64,000 nucleotides of DNA from Tyto alba (Eukaryota > Chordata > Aves > Strigiformes > Tytonidae). Position numbers and translations under genes: made by a program. Within the stretch, counting starts at the first letter, position 1; each line of letters starts with the position of its first letter. The stretch lies in NCBI RefSeq assembly GCF_018691265.1, contig NW_024881272.1, positions 20,201,323-20,265,322 on the forward strand, in the 5' to 3' direction. Shown here piece after piece: positions 33,906 to 47,749 of the stretch. Below the pieces are notes generated by a model. It did not search any database, was not told the DNA's origin, and saw only the letters and a list, made by a program, of their open reading frames with translations.

Positions 33906-36900
33906 ACTGTGGATCAGTGAATTTAATTCAAATACTAAATCTTTACTGAGAGGGCTTTATGTGGGTCAAGCACAAGGAAAATAGGGAAACAAATTTTACC
34001 CTGTATATCTAGGTCCAAAGAGTGGTACTTCTGCACTACTTGCAAGACTGGACTAACAGGGACTGTTACACTGTGCCACTTGCACAGAAATTTGGGTCAC
34101 TGCATATTTAATGGAGAATCTCTGACCTATTTCTAGCCTTTAACACTGGCTGTGCTGGTCCACCTTGAAGACCTGAGTATGAAAAACATCCTCTGTGGTG
34201 CACAAAGGTGGAAAAAGTCCTTTCATGCTCTGTTATTAGCCCTCCATTTAAGTGTATTCTATATCAAGGTGAATAGTAAACTTAAAGCATATCTTATGTA
34301 TACCCTTAATTGATGCCAGCTCTCAAAGTGAAGGTGACTTTTTTTCTAGATGAACCCCTGGAACACTTTAGCTGTTGATCGTGTTATTTTTAAATTTCTT
34401 TGCACAGACCACAATAGACAAGAATTCGGTCATATGAAAAGCTGCAGTATTGCTATAGCAACGTTGTTTACTGAATGTTCTGTTTAAAAGAAATGAATAG
34501 CAAATAATGTAACAGAGCTATTGATGAGCACTTTAAATAAATCTAAATAAAATAATAAGCAGTAACATCAAACTGATACAGATAAGAAACATTTTCAGTA
34601 CCTCTGAAGTAATTCAGAGTGGACCAGCTTTGCAAATATCAAAATCCCTTCATTTAGGGTTGTGACATGTGGGCAGGAATGTACGATCAAAATTTGTTGC
34701 TGTCAAGGCTTTACAAGAAATGTATTACTCTTCTGAGTAGACCTTGAAATGTTTTATAAGATTCATGGAAAATGTTACTTTTCTCTTTCCTAAATATTTT
34801 TAATAAGTTTTGCAGAATATCTTGATAATTTGCATTAAATCATCTGCTGCAGTGGAGAGTGAGCTTTCTAATGTAGTTTTAGTTTATGAAACTGTTTCTG
34901 AAAAATTGGGACTGAACAATTTGCAGAACACATTGCTCCATGAATAACCAAATAGTGTGTCCTCACAGGATGCTTTTTACAGCAGCCTGGGGCTGTATGT
35001 CAACGCAAGTTATCAGGCAGGTACCAGTGAATGCTCTAAAGGGGAATATGGGGAGAATTAATAAACTATATTTAAAAAAAATAGCAACTGAAATAGGAAA
35101 TCTAGACATAGGAAAAGCCATATCTGTATAATCAAACAAGTATATGTAGGGATTTAAATCTTCCAACATAATGGGCACAAGAGATCACTGACAACTCTAT
35201 TTAATGAGTTGGTTCTGAGATAAGGTCTGTCACAGAAACCATTGAAAACATGTGGAAACAAGCGAGCAGTCATGAAGTTCCCATGAACTGAGTGAACTAG
35301 AATTTAGCTGCCATACAGGATGTTAGCGTACCATTTACTGTCCATATGGGAGACCTGAAGGAAGACATTGTCTCTTGAAAACAGAAAGTAGGAAACTTGG
35401 AAAACAGGAGCTGCCAAAATAACATCAGACTGTTTGGATTTCCCGAGTCAAGAAGACTCAGACTCTATGGGGCAGTTTAGAAAATGTATCCCAGCTGAGC
35501 CTTCAAATTAGTCACTCTCTCCTCTAATTAAGAAAGCTAAGTGTAACACAACAATAGATAAATTTAGGGCAGATGTTAAAAGGTAGGGAAAGCTATCATT
35601 ACTTTGGCATGGAAATAAATGACCATCAGCACACTAGCAAGAACATATATCATTCATTTCAAGACCTGCATAGTAAACACAGTGTGCAGAATTTAGATGC
35701 CAATTCCTTATAAACTTGAAAATATGCCACATGATACTCATATTTAACATCAGAATCAGGGACTATTTGTCTAATTAACATCCTCCTAGTTAATCTAAGA
35801 TGAACATCTGAGCATTCTTTATCTAAATCTGTCCTGCCTAACACTGTGCTGAGAAAGCATCAAGTAGATAAAAGACTAATTGCAAAATCCCATTTGGGTG
35901 AGACTGAACAATTAAAATCACAAAATAATGCAAAATATGTATACACAATCTGCAATATCCACTAAGTGCTGTGAATTTTCCTATATACTTGATTTCATGA
36001 AAAATAACTTCCCATAATCACAGTCTAATCACCACTAAATTTCAGGGCTAATACTTCTTTAAGTGGCTGAGGTGATGCCACTTTTTCAGAATGAAGGTTG
36101 GCCAAACAGTTTAGATCTTTACAAAGACGCTGTTTATAAAGTGTTACACATATACCTGTCATCTTGGTAAAAACTGCAAGTTATTCATGTGAGAAGTTTG
36201 GCTATATCCAAAGTTACATCTTTCAATTTATTTTCATCAGTCTGTTTGTGTTCTTGTGATTCAGAACTGTCTTTTACTGAGTGCACCTTGTGCTAAGAAG
36301 GTGGTCAGTCTAAAGGGTTGCCAAATCTTACTTAGAATAACAAAATAGAACATTAAAGTTGAGATCTGTAGGGCAAAAAATCTTCTCTGGCTTCACTGAT
36401 AGGGGGACTGGAGAAAAGAAAATCTCTCCATGGCTGGATAGTATATTGATGTTGGTCTTAAAACCACAGGTAATAGGGAAATGAAAAAAGGTGGGAAAAT
36501 TCACAAAGATGAGGAGGTGGTTGTGGACAGAAAAGAGTAGAGCATGTTTTCGTATAAGCTAGGCCCAGCCATTTGTAGTAGAAGCTAGTCTAAGTAGAGA
36601 AAGAGGGGAAATTTGATGATTAGAGAAGTAATGAGCTACAGAAAGAATATTTGGATTCCTTATAGGAAACTGAATTAATGCTAGAGATCTTTTCAACGTA
36701 AGTGGGGAAAATAGGCAGGAATATAGTACAGATGAATTCTTTTGATTTCAGTGGATCTGTGCTCTTTTGTTTGCTAAGAAAAGCCATATTGAAATGAAGA
36801 CCTTTTGAAAGGCACATGTATGTCTGGATCTGGTTCAGCTCTGAGAGGTATACAAAAGCAGTAACTTTGTGGTACTGATTTTCTCAGAAATGGTTCATTT

Positions 36901-39900
36901 AAGGTCATGCAACGTCTTGGAGATCACTACTGATCCTCTGAACATAGATAGAGATCTCTTGTGCTGGAGAGACTGGGGCCAGTCACAGTAGATAGAGGCA
37001 AGAGGACTTCAAAGAACACAGGACTACAGTACGAGGTCTCAAACCTAGACACCTGGAGGGTATTTAGGCAGGCAGAGGCTCTGCAAGCCCAAGCATGATT
37101 ATTCTTCCTGCACCTGTGAAGGCCCTGCTTTCATGGTTTCATTGAGCATCAATGTCAGAGAAATCTTGCATCATTTTTTGCAAATCCTTAATCCTGGAGC
37201 CACGTAGGTATTGTTTCACCCCTGGAAGCAGTAATTTAGTGGATTCTTTCCATCATCCAAATGCCTTTATTAACAAGGTGATGTTCCAACCTTACAACTC
37301 TCCTAGTTATGGAAACATCAGGTAATTTATGATGTGGCTATGCATCTTTGTTGTCAGGGGACGTTAATCAGCCCTTATTTAAAGAAGGGTCCTCCACAAC
37401 TGTGTATTCACATGTTCTAATGTAATGGGAGATGAACTGATTGAAATTCCCTTAAATCCCCATTGCTTCAGTAAATTCATGCCTGTTCAGGTAGCTGAAG
37501 GTGTGACATAAAGCTGATTTTGTAGCACTTAAGGGCTCTTGATCCTGGGGGGAAAAAAATGCTAAAACAGTGATCAACAGTGCAAAAGAACCAGGGCATG
37601 ACCGTGGATATAGTCTTAAGTGTGGCTCTGGTGGGGAAGGATTATGTGTAGAAGTCAGCTCCATAATGCAAGTATGTTTTGTTCATGTTGCAGAGGGTTC
37701 CTTTGCTTTGTGGGTCTTCTAACATTTTAACCACTGTGCTTGCTGGGATGATTAAAGACTCCTCACCTTCCCTCTTATCATTCCTGGTTATCCTGCTCGG
37801 GAGAAACCTTCATATATATCAGAAAGAGAGCAATTGCCAATATGGTAAGAATTATTCTAAATCACAGATTTTAGCAGTTCTCTGGTTTTGGCTTTATAAT
37901 GCATTTTTCTGTGTCCACATAAATGATGAAGTAGAACTCCTACTTAAAACTGAGAAGAAAAATCCTACTTCTTAGAACAATTAAAGGCTTAGTCTCAATG
38001 AATCAAAAAAAAGTAGAGATCTTATTTTTCATTGTATTCTCTCACTTGCTTTTCCTGCTGCTCCTCATTACCTATATTGCTGAACTCTTACTTGATGACA
38101 GAAAGATCCGTGACCTCACCAAAACAATTTTTGTTAACTCAAATCATTATCTTGTGACACAAAGACTGAGACACATCTGCCATTGCTCATATTCTGGGTC
38201 ACCCTGCAAACATCTGATTATGATTTGATAAACAAAACCATTCCTCCAGTGAATTTTTGACAAAGAGGCTATGAAGAAAGCTGGACAACACTGTGCAATT
38301 TAACTGCTTTGTAACACCCTTTTTGTGGTAGTTTATGCTACTAAAGAAGGGCCAATCACTTAAAAACCAAGTAAGGAATAAACAATTTAAAGAGTGAGTT
38401 TCTATTTTATTAGTAAAAGTAATCTTTTAGAATGTCTATAAAGATATTCTTTGATTGGTTTTCACTCTGGTAAAGGAACAATTTAGTATACTGACTGCTT
38501 TCTTCATGTGAGTGAACAGGATGATGGGGATCTTTTCTGATTCTCTTTAAAATAAAGGTGGTTCCTTTAATTTAAATATAATTCCGATCAGGTTTAGTGT
38601 TTAAAAAAATTAATTATAACCTGCACATGTATTTCTAGAAAGTTACTGTATTGTGAAGTAGAATTTTATTCCATGTAGTTTTCCTAATATTCAGTCTCCT
38701 CAGATATTTTTATACTGTTTGTGTATTCGGTTTCTGATGCTTCTCTCTTACTCTCCTAAATACAGATCTTCTTGATGATTTTATCCTTTCACTCACTTGT
38801 TTCCTTCATTTACTTTTGTATTAACATTTTTGTTCTCTGGAATGAGAATCATAGTAGATAGCGAGAGTTGTGTCACCTCATTCTTGTACATGTCTCTCAT
38901 TTGTGAGCAGAGCATCTAAAGCATGTGTTCCATGGAATTAAATTTTACATTGTGAATGATAAGGATTTATGTATTACATGTTCTTTATTCTGGAAGCATT
39001 CAGTCCTCTCTTTACTGTGGCTTTCAGTATTTTTGTACAGGAAATCCACACTCAAGTGTGTTTTCTATAATTTACTAAGTGGGGCAAACATACAGTGCAC
39101 GCAAAAAAACAGATAAAATTTTTCTGTTCATTGAGAAGAGTTGTGGATTTAGTCACTATGAACTAGTTGGTTACTTAGACAAGTGTTTCGTGACTTGGGT
39201 GACTCTGTCCATTAGCATATTGATGTGTATAATAAACGCAGCCCAATAAATGAAAGCGTAGCAGCATTATCTGTGCTTTTAGTGTGGGAACTGCAGAAAT
39301 GTTTGTTTGTGCTGTCCTCATTGTCTCCTGTTATGATAGGGTGGTATCTGCAAGCAGTTGGTACTTGCAAAATGACTCAAATGTCAGTTTTTCCATATGA
39401 CATGCAACCTCTTTGCAGCTCTGTAGAATACACCAGCCAGCACAGTCGTGCTATAGCTGAGAGTGTAAGCAGTTTTACAGGTTTTCTGTAGACTTTTATT
39501 ACAGCTGTGACACTAGATTGATGGACTGTTTCCATCTTGTTCTCTGTCAATTGTACACTGAAAGGAGAAGTGACAGCGTGATGGATGCATGATAGTGCCA
39601 CAGTAGGGAGAGACCTACAGCAATAACAGTGGTTTAAACCCTAAAGTGCCTTGAACATGATGCAGTTGCCTTTAATTTATTTTAATCTAAAACCTAACAA
39701 AATCTTAACACCACAGAACAGAGAGGTGGGGAGGACAGTGGATTTGTAAAGCAATGTGAAAAAAGATGACAGTCATTCATGGAGGTCCAATTAGGGCACT
39801 TCTGTGCTTTAAAGGAAGAAGTGCTCTAGGAAGATTTCAAAGGAGAGAATATTGTTATGCTCTAGACAAAGTCAAAGGTTAGCCTGGCTAGAAAGAAGAT

Positions 39901-40598
39901 GTAGTTTCCACTGAGGGAGAAGGGGAAGAAGGGCTTGCTCTTTCACAGCAGGGAATACCCAGGTCTTGCCTGAGGAACAGGATGAACTTGCCAGGGAGCA
40001 GGCTTTTGGAGGCTGTGTCAAAAGGAATGCTCTCTGAGACAAGCCAGCATTTCCTTTGAACAAGTAAAAGTTTAAGGTTTATTTACTGTTTCAAAGAACT
40101 AGTGGTGTCATCTCTAGAGAGATGAGAGAAAGTAAGAGGGAATACCGGCAGTGCTGTTTTAACCTTTGAAATGCCATCAAGGATTTCATTAAGTTGATGG
40201 CTTCTTTCTCAGCACAAAGGGAGAGGTCTGGGGTCCAGGACAGATGCCAGGACTGTGTATACAGTCTTGCATGTTCTTCATCTGTATTGTGGTCTGGACG
40301 GTGATAAAGTGAAGAGGTTTATGTGGGAGTGAGCAGGGAGGGGCTGGCTGCAAAAGGTCTCTAGTGCGGATGTTTAGCTCTCAGCTTCACATCTTCTGTT
40401 ATCCCACCATCGAGATGGGGTAGACCAGGACCAGGCTGATGGAGAAAAAAACCTGTTAAGTTATATTAACAACCTGCTAGGAAGATTCTAGGGGCTCATT
40501 CCTATGTAACCAGCTGCATTATTAAATCCCTCTGTTTGTTATAGTTTCAGAGTGCATTATTCTCTGGTGCAATCCTGAGAGCTGGTTGCTAGAACTGA
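33906..40598. other. Unique AT-rich DNA, no gene seen
   Basis: Frames at 37679-37975 (98 codons) and 37998-38228 (76 codons, hydrophobic middle) were checked; neither has a recognisable domain or splice context. The stretch 39720-40440 is locally less AT-rich without an identifiable element. Confidence 0.5.
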
Positions 40599-40720
40599 GC
40601 AAATACTACAAGACAGTGGTACTTGAACTTTTATCTGATCTTGTTCTACTTGCTTATTGTTCTTTTGAGATACTTGCTGCTCTTATTTTGGGGCATAATT
40701 TACCCTGTGCTGAAAGCCAG

Positions 40721-40808
40721 GGCAACAGCAAAAGTGATCACTAACAGGGAGAGCAAAGGAAGCATCCAGTTTGAAGTGAATGCTGGGGATGATGTCAAAA
40801 TTGGGAAT
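40721..40808 (+). other. Exon-like open stretch, unassigned
   Basis: An open frame runs from 40599 to 40823. Within it, a pyrimidine-leaning tract ending in CCAG at 40717-40720 could be a splice acceptor, and GTGAGT at 40809-40814 is a consensus donor. The 88 bases between encode ATAKVITNRESKGSIQFEV and about ten more residues ending in IGN. This has the balanced composition of real protein, unlike the Phe/Leu-rich frame upstream, which would be intron. I do not recognise the protein. It could be a genuine small internal exon, a remnant of one, or chance. Confidence 0.25.
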
Positions 40809-40814
40809 GTGAGT

Positions 40815-42194
40815 ATATGCTGAAAATTTTATTCTGAGGCTGTCTAATCAGAAAACTAACATCTAGTGTGAGTGGTGCATTTAGTCAAAATCCTCTTGAC
40901 TGATTCTTATTTTGTATATTAAAGAAACATGTTATATGCATATAGTCAACATGAATAAGGATTTGGAAATGCTGAATAATACTGGTCAATAGATATTCTT
41001 CATTTATTTGTAATCAGCTTGTAAATAGAGAAAACCAAGAATTAATTAGATTTACCAATAAGTAAAGATTATTAACTAAATTCTTAAGGTGTTTAAGGAT
41101 CACGTCCTCTAATCATTAGTAGCACAAACAGATTTTTCTAATAAAAATATACTTGATGACATATTATTTGGAGATGGTAATAGGATAAACACGGATATCA
41201 TCCATATGGTTGGACTTACATTTGAATGCCAATTGACCAAATTCAGTTCTAGTTTCAGTAGACTCAGTTCGGCCAAAGTTACTAGAACCGTATCTGCTTT
41301 TATCAGACCTGTACTTACCTTGGTATGACTAAGTACATAGATGCATTAAATAAAAGATGAGATGCACGTGCAGAGTCTTTGAATAATATTGACAAAAAGT
41401 GGAATCGATCTTGAACCAAGTTGATGTTGAAGTGAGGTCTTGAAGTCATGCAGGGATCATAAGCCTTTGATAGCACAGTTAATAAAGGAGCAGAGGGTAA
41501 TGAACCTTAGTCTCTCAGAGCTGATGACATGGAAAACAAAGCTAAGGTGTACAACTACTAAAGTAGTGTGAATCCTCAAATCCTCAAAGTCTTTTTTTCT
41601 TTCTGAGACATACTCCTATGACATAAATTGGCCAAGGGGCCTTTTTTGACCCAGAGTATTACCAGAAATCATTTCAGTTGTGGATTACTAGAAGAGGCCT
41701 TGTTGCAGCATCTAGGATTTTTCTTGATAATGAAGATTTTCATATATATACACCATTTCAGGATTCGAACAAAGCTATTCCCCTAAGCAAGTATTTTTAT
41801 TCATCTGGATGGTTTCCCTTGTTTCTGCTTCTTTAATTTAAGTGTAATGCCTTTGATATTGTAACAGGATACAATAGGAAGCTATGATCCATTTTAAATG
41901 AGATTTCATAAAGGAGTCATATTCTTTTACTTTCCCAGAAGTTATTTATACTGTTTTTTCTACATGGTATAGTATTTATTGAACAATTATAAACACGTTC
42001 TATGTCAATATTCACAACAATAAAACGTTAATGGGAATGGAATGAAAGAAGTGCTGAGTCATTAGTTAGAGAAACAGATAATAAAAATTATCTCAATTAA
42101 CATAGGAAAAGGGAATATGGGGAAACCTCTAGACTAATAATGTATTAAAACCAACAGAGTTTTAATACTTATTTAGCCAGCCTAAGCAAAAATG
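40815..42194. other. Unique AT-rich DNA, no gene seen
   Basis: No recognisable continuation of the exon-like stretch was found downstream. A string at 41230-41290 weakly resembles the fossil amniote repeat, too diverged to call. Confidence 0.45.
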
Positions 42195-42235
42195 AGCTGG
42201 TATAGCACCACTGAAGTCAGTAGCAATATTATAGT
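42195..42235. repeat. Possible fossil amniote repeat fragment
   Basis: GCTGGTATAGCACCACTGAA followed by GTCAGTAGCAAT resembles the GGTGTAACTCCACTGAAGTC-type core of old amniote repeats. Very short and diverged. Confidence 0.25.
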
Positions 42236-45200
42236 GTACACTAACTGAGAAACTGGACCAGTGTTCATAAAGTAAGGAAGGATTTAATATAATCCTAGTT
42301 CACTGTAATCTGAGTACAGTGGGTATGAGTTTTAATGGAGAGGATAAAAGCAAGTCTACAGGAAATACTCTCTCACTGAGAAACTACATATTCTTTCCAT
42401 CCACTCTTCTTACACTCCCGAGGACTGCTGTGCAGCCTGTAAGTGCCATAATAACACCAGCAATATTGAATGTAACTCTTCTGTTGATTTAATTCTTCTC
42501 ACTCCTTTTGGATTTATCTTCTGGAAAACGCTTTGCATTCTAAGATTTGTCTTTAGCATTTTAATTTCAAGTATGTGACAATGATAAACAGTGTTCAAGT
42601 GCTAGGAATATTGATGCTGTTTAAGATTAACTCTGCATTTTTTGACCTGTGAAATTATATTTTATTTAGATTCAACTGTTCCATAAACACTTTTATCTTT
42701 AAATTCCTGTTGAACAACGTTGAATTATCACAGCATTTCTTTATAATTTGTAGGGTAGGGTATACCTGCATATGACTACACCTGCGTCATGCTGACATCT
42801 TGCTTGTATAAAATTCTGGGTGTCCTTACATATCATGGATGTCTAGCATTCAGGATAAGTAGTGTAAATCTGCATAATTAGCCTAAAAAAGTGTAAAAAT
42901 CATCCATTCAACCTGGAAATGACGCACCTAAGAAATCTAGTTACCTCTAGACACCGAAATTTAAAAAGCAGCCAATAGGGTTTGGGTTGTCTTTAAAAGG
43001 AAGAGCCAAAGACTTACCTTCACCTTTGCCACAGAGATTCAACTAAAATTAGCAGGACTCTATGGGTGTTGGGGGAGAAAGATTAGTCACCAAACAGTAT
43101 TTTATTTTGAATGTGTGTTTAATGATTCTTAACACAGAACTCTGTTAAGCAACATGTTATTAAGATGAGTTTTAAACAAAAATTGATTGGCTCCTTTTTC
43201 TTTTGTAAGAGTCAAAAGAATAAAAATTGAAAATTAATTTAAGACTACCGAAGAGATTTAGATACTTAAGTTCTTAAAAGAACACAGTTTTTTGTAGCAA
43301 GAAGAAAGACTATATAGAATAACCTTCTGTTGAATAGAATATTGAGAGTCTTGTGTGTACTAAGAGTCTAATGCAGTCTAGGACAGACTGAGTCAAATCT
43401 GTTTGCTAAGGGAAGAGGTGTTTACTATATATGTAAATGGACTACTTTAGCTTTGTTCAAATAGTAAGCAGATCATTAATGATAGATAAGATGTAGCTAT
43501 CAAGGACAGATCTAGAATCATTTACAGTGTAAATTCAGTTGGTGCTATTTTTCTTGTTCCTATGCCAAACGAGGTAGCATGCTACCCTAGTAATCTGCTG
43601 TCCCAATCAGTCTTCATTAATCTTCTTGCAGTTTTCAATTATCAAAGTACAGGGTGAAAAAACACGAGTCAAAACTTTGTTTCCTTTGTATAAGCAGAAT
43701 TTGACTGTATCTGAAAAGCTTCTGTCCAAGATGATTACAGTAAAAGGAGTTTTGTAATGAAGTATTTTCCACTTCAGCCCTGAGAAATCAAACATGATTG
43801 GAAAAGTATGGGACAACATGAAAGCAAATGTGAAGAAGACAAAAACTGTGACACTGTGGCATCACTCTTAACTGTCAATTGTCTTATGTCTTCAAGACCC
43901 CACTGTCTAATCCAGAAATCAATAGGGAAAGAAACTTGGTCTTAATCTCATGCTGTATTTGCCTTAAAACTGTCCCCAAATTCTTCTAAAATTAGTAGCC
44001 GCATCAGTTCGTTACTTCAAAGTTTGGTGTTTTCTCACTTCACAGATCGCAGTGTAAATAATTGCATTTGCCTTCTCAAGAATACAGATAGCTTCTATTT
44101 TTAAAATAGACTTTTAAGATATAGAGTAGATGATATTCTCTCTGTTGCATCATCAAGAAATAATATTGATAGAATGCACATTTCTCAAGTGACACTGTCA
44201 ACCCAATTAATATAATTGCAAAAAATACAGAAAACTGATATCCTATAGAAATTTCAGCAATGGGAGCCTCTTGACTCTTTGGAACTAGGATCATTTCACA
44301 GATCTAACAATCAGAAAGCAAGTAATCTTTTAAACTTTGAACTGGAAGACATTTGGTACCAAAATCACTAAGAAACAATAAACATCAAGCATTCCTATCT
44401 TTTGAAGTCACTTTTCAGAATAGTGGCATTTTAAGAGAACATAGTAGAACCTCCAACATTCAAATATACTTTAGAGTAAGCAAATACACAGGAAATGTCA
44501 CCCAAATACTAAAGGCATAGAGCATCTCGAGACCATACAGACACTTAGTGTTCACATTATTTATTTTTGAATTGAAAGGATTTTTTGAAAGTGAACTATA
44601 TTTTTTCCTTGTAAATACAAAGTTCCCACAGTTATAACAAGCTTGCTTTATAGGTAAGAATTCGCAAGATTAATTTCCTCAACAAATGTTTGTTATACAT
44701 CTTGCATGGCTAAGAATCCTGTTGGTGTTCATAGGTGAAATCCTTTTGGAAATGTGAGAAGTCAAATGGTATGATTCTAATTTTAAAACTCATCAAATAC
44801 ATTTTTGCTTGACTTCACTCAAAGTTTTAGGGAAAGTTTCTGTCATAATCTGCAATGTGTTAAATTTCAGATGTGTTGATTTCATTTTTCAGGAAAGTGT
44901 GAACATTTGAATTAGCATTAGGAATTATTCAAAAGTTAGCAATGAAGAGACACAATTAAAGTGTTGATCATTAACTCCCACTGGCCTTAAGATGAAAAGA
45001 CTGAATTTTCTGCCACATGCTAACTGTACAGCAAGCTATTCACTGTACTATAGGCACCTTATTACACTGCAGTGATCAAGAATATTTGTGTGGTAATTAT
45101 GAGACTTGCTCTTTTAGAATGAGAGGCAATTATGCAATTTAATGTGTGGCATCTAAAAACACCTCAGTTGTGATATATTTTTTCTCTAGCAGAAATATAA

Positions 45201-47693
45201 CACACTGCTATGATGTTCCTTGAATTCCACTGGTGTTCAAAATAGTCAAATAAGGTAAGTGGTTTGTTATCACTGACATAAATGTTTCTATTTCATGGTG
45301 ACAAATGTATGAGGAGTGCAGAGTGAGTGTGTAATTTTAGCTGCTTCCCCAAGCATGTCAGTACTTTTCTTATCTCTTGAAGGCCCCTAATGAATGACTC
45401 CTGCTGGCTGGGGTAAACCCACTCTTAAGCTGTTTACTTTGTTTTAACTGGCTCTTTATAAGACATTCCTCACTAGATGGGTCTGGCCCAAATCCCACAT
45501 CTCTGTAAAGAAACCTTTTTCTGGTTTAGGCTCTATTTATTGGATATATAAGAAAACATACTGAATTGTCTTTTAATCCACATGATATTATGGGATAAAT
45601 TTAAGAGAATGGCACTTCCCTTGCATTGAGGAAAGCATTGACATTTGTTTCCTGCATTCTCTTTGATGCCATGAGCAGATTCCATGAATGCCTGCTGCTA
45701 ATAAGCATCAAGTGAATATTTGGTAGAAGGCTCTTAAAAGAAAAGGACAGTTGTTTATTTAGCCAATCAATCAGCCATATGCTATTTTTTTCTTTTAACA
45801 TTTCTATTGCTATAATTCATGTTCTAGGCAAAAATAGATCTCTGATCAAAATTAAATCATAATCTCAGTTCTGAATACTGTTAGCAGAGAAAGCGGCTGT
45901 TTTGGTTCAAATCTGTAACAGTATGATAAGGATCAATAATCCAAATGGGTCAGTTCTTCAAAGCTGTCGGTTCTAACACACTGTATTACAAAAATGTGGT
46001 ACTATGAAACTGGTCTATTCAGGGTAAAAGGAGACAGGCAGTTTGTTTCATACATGCACCACAAATATTATGAGATTCATATCATCTATACATCTACTGC
46101 AGTCTAATCTTTTGACTTTTCTGGAACCTTTATGTGTTGCTAGTCTACATTCCATCAGCAAATGTGTCTGCTTTGAAACTGCTTTTTCCCCTATTTTAGG
46201 AACAGAGCTGGACAAAATTTTCCAACTCTAGCATTTCCAGTAAGAAATGCAGTTTTGTGTACATCCAAATATTTAATAAAATCATGTTTATTTTCATAAA
46301 ATGACTCATTTGACATTTATAAAAAAGCTTATATAGTATTTTTACTTAAAATATTTTGACTTCTACTTGAAAAAAAACTTTTTGACAATTAATTTTGTTT
46401 AATTAATTAAGTAATAACATCTTCTGAACACTTAAATAAAACACTGTTGACCCCAGAACATTTTTTTTTATTTTATTTTTCAGAATTTTCAGTGGTTCCT
46501 ATATTTTCTTATTTTATGTCATCGTTCTAGTATAGATAATGAGACTGTCATTCCTGGTAGAACTGAGGAATTAATTTTGTCATGGGCATAAGCTGATAAT
46601 GACATTGGGAGAATAGAGTCTGGGAGGTCTTGTTCTTCTGATAATCTCTTTCTCTCTTTTTTTTTTTTTTTTTTAATGATATGCTTCAGAAGGGAGATTT
46701 GTCTGAGTATAGAGATGCTAACAGGAAATGTTAATAATTAAATGAATGCAATTAGGACTACATTTTATTATGAAAATAAATGATTTAACATTTTTAAGAT
46801 GTCTCTTCTAACATTATACTAAAGTATATTCATGTTTGTCATGCTCCCAACATACATGGGAAGACCGTGTACTGTGCATTTCTCCATAGCAACTTCACTG
46901 CGTTTTTACAGGAAAGAAAACTGCCATATTTTGGAAGGAATTAATAGCAGTGCTAGTTAAGCATTTGCAAACAACTGTTCTCTACAGCAGTCTTTTATTA
47001 GACTTCATATTTTTTTGTCCTAAAAGTATATAATTCATGCCTCTTCCACTAAGTTACTATTCAGACAAACAGTTTATGGTTGAGGATTCAACCAAATGGT
47101 TAAACATATCTCACAGTCCTGGAACACCCAATCAATTGTCAGTAGATTTCCTCAAAAAAACCTCAGTGACAGAAAAAAAGTGCTCATTGTAATACCTTCT
47201 TTTTTTGCCTAAACCACTTCATTATTCATATTGTTGTATGGACTGCATATAGAACTTGGCTTAGGCATGCTCCTTCCACACTTGGGTCTCTAGTGGGCTG
47301 TTAAAATGGTCTTAGTACATTCACAGAGCTTTTCATTACAGTCTAGTCCAGTCATAGAAATGATCAATCAATATCATGATCAAATGACAGGGCATGTAGA
47401 GCCTGCCTCTGTTTAACCAGTTGGTGTCATGTGTAGGTTTTTATCTGCTAGCTACATCTTGAACAAGTTTGCGTTGAGGCATGCTACATTCTTGGATATT
47501 TTTCAGAAGTTTTTTTACAAGGCTATGGAAATAGGAACAGATTTTTTTTCCCCTCCCTTATGAAATTATGTTGAATTTTGCTTTTTTTCTATTGGATCTT
47601 TAGCACATGGAAGTTAAATGTGTATCCAGTGCTGGAGATATTTACAAACCATCATTTGCCATATTAAGTTGATTGCCTAGGTCAGTCATGCCT
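42236..47693. other. Unique AT-rich DNA, no gene seen
   Basis: An 18-base T run lies at 46657-46674. Short frames only. The stretch 44860-45170 contains several TAAT-core sites (for example TAATTATG near 45094 and 45128) and could be a conserved regulatory element, but that cannot be judged from one sequence. Confidence 0.5.
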
Positions 47694-47749
47694 ATACCCT
47701 GCTTGTTGACATGCACTTAACATACCCTGCTTGTTGACATGCACTTAAC
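47694..47749. repeat. Perfect 28-bp tandem duplication
   Basis: The 28 bases at 47694-47721 are repeated exactly and directly at 47722-47749. Identity of both copies suggests a recent event or a copy-number polymorphism. Confidence 0.95.

Noticed and set aside
37998..38228. 76-codon frame with a hydrophobic segment
   Set aside because: No homology recognised, no splice or promoter context; short hydrophobic frames are common in T-rich DNA.
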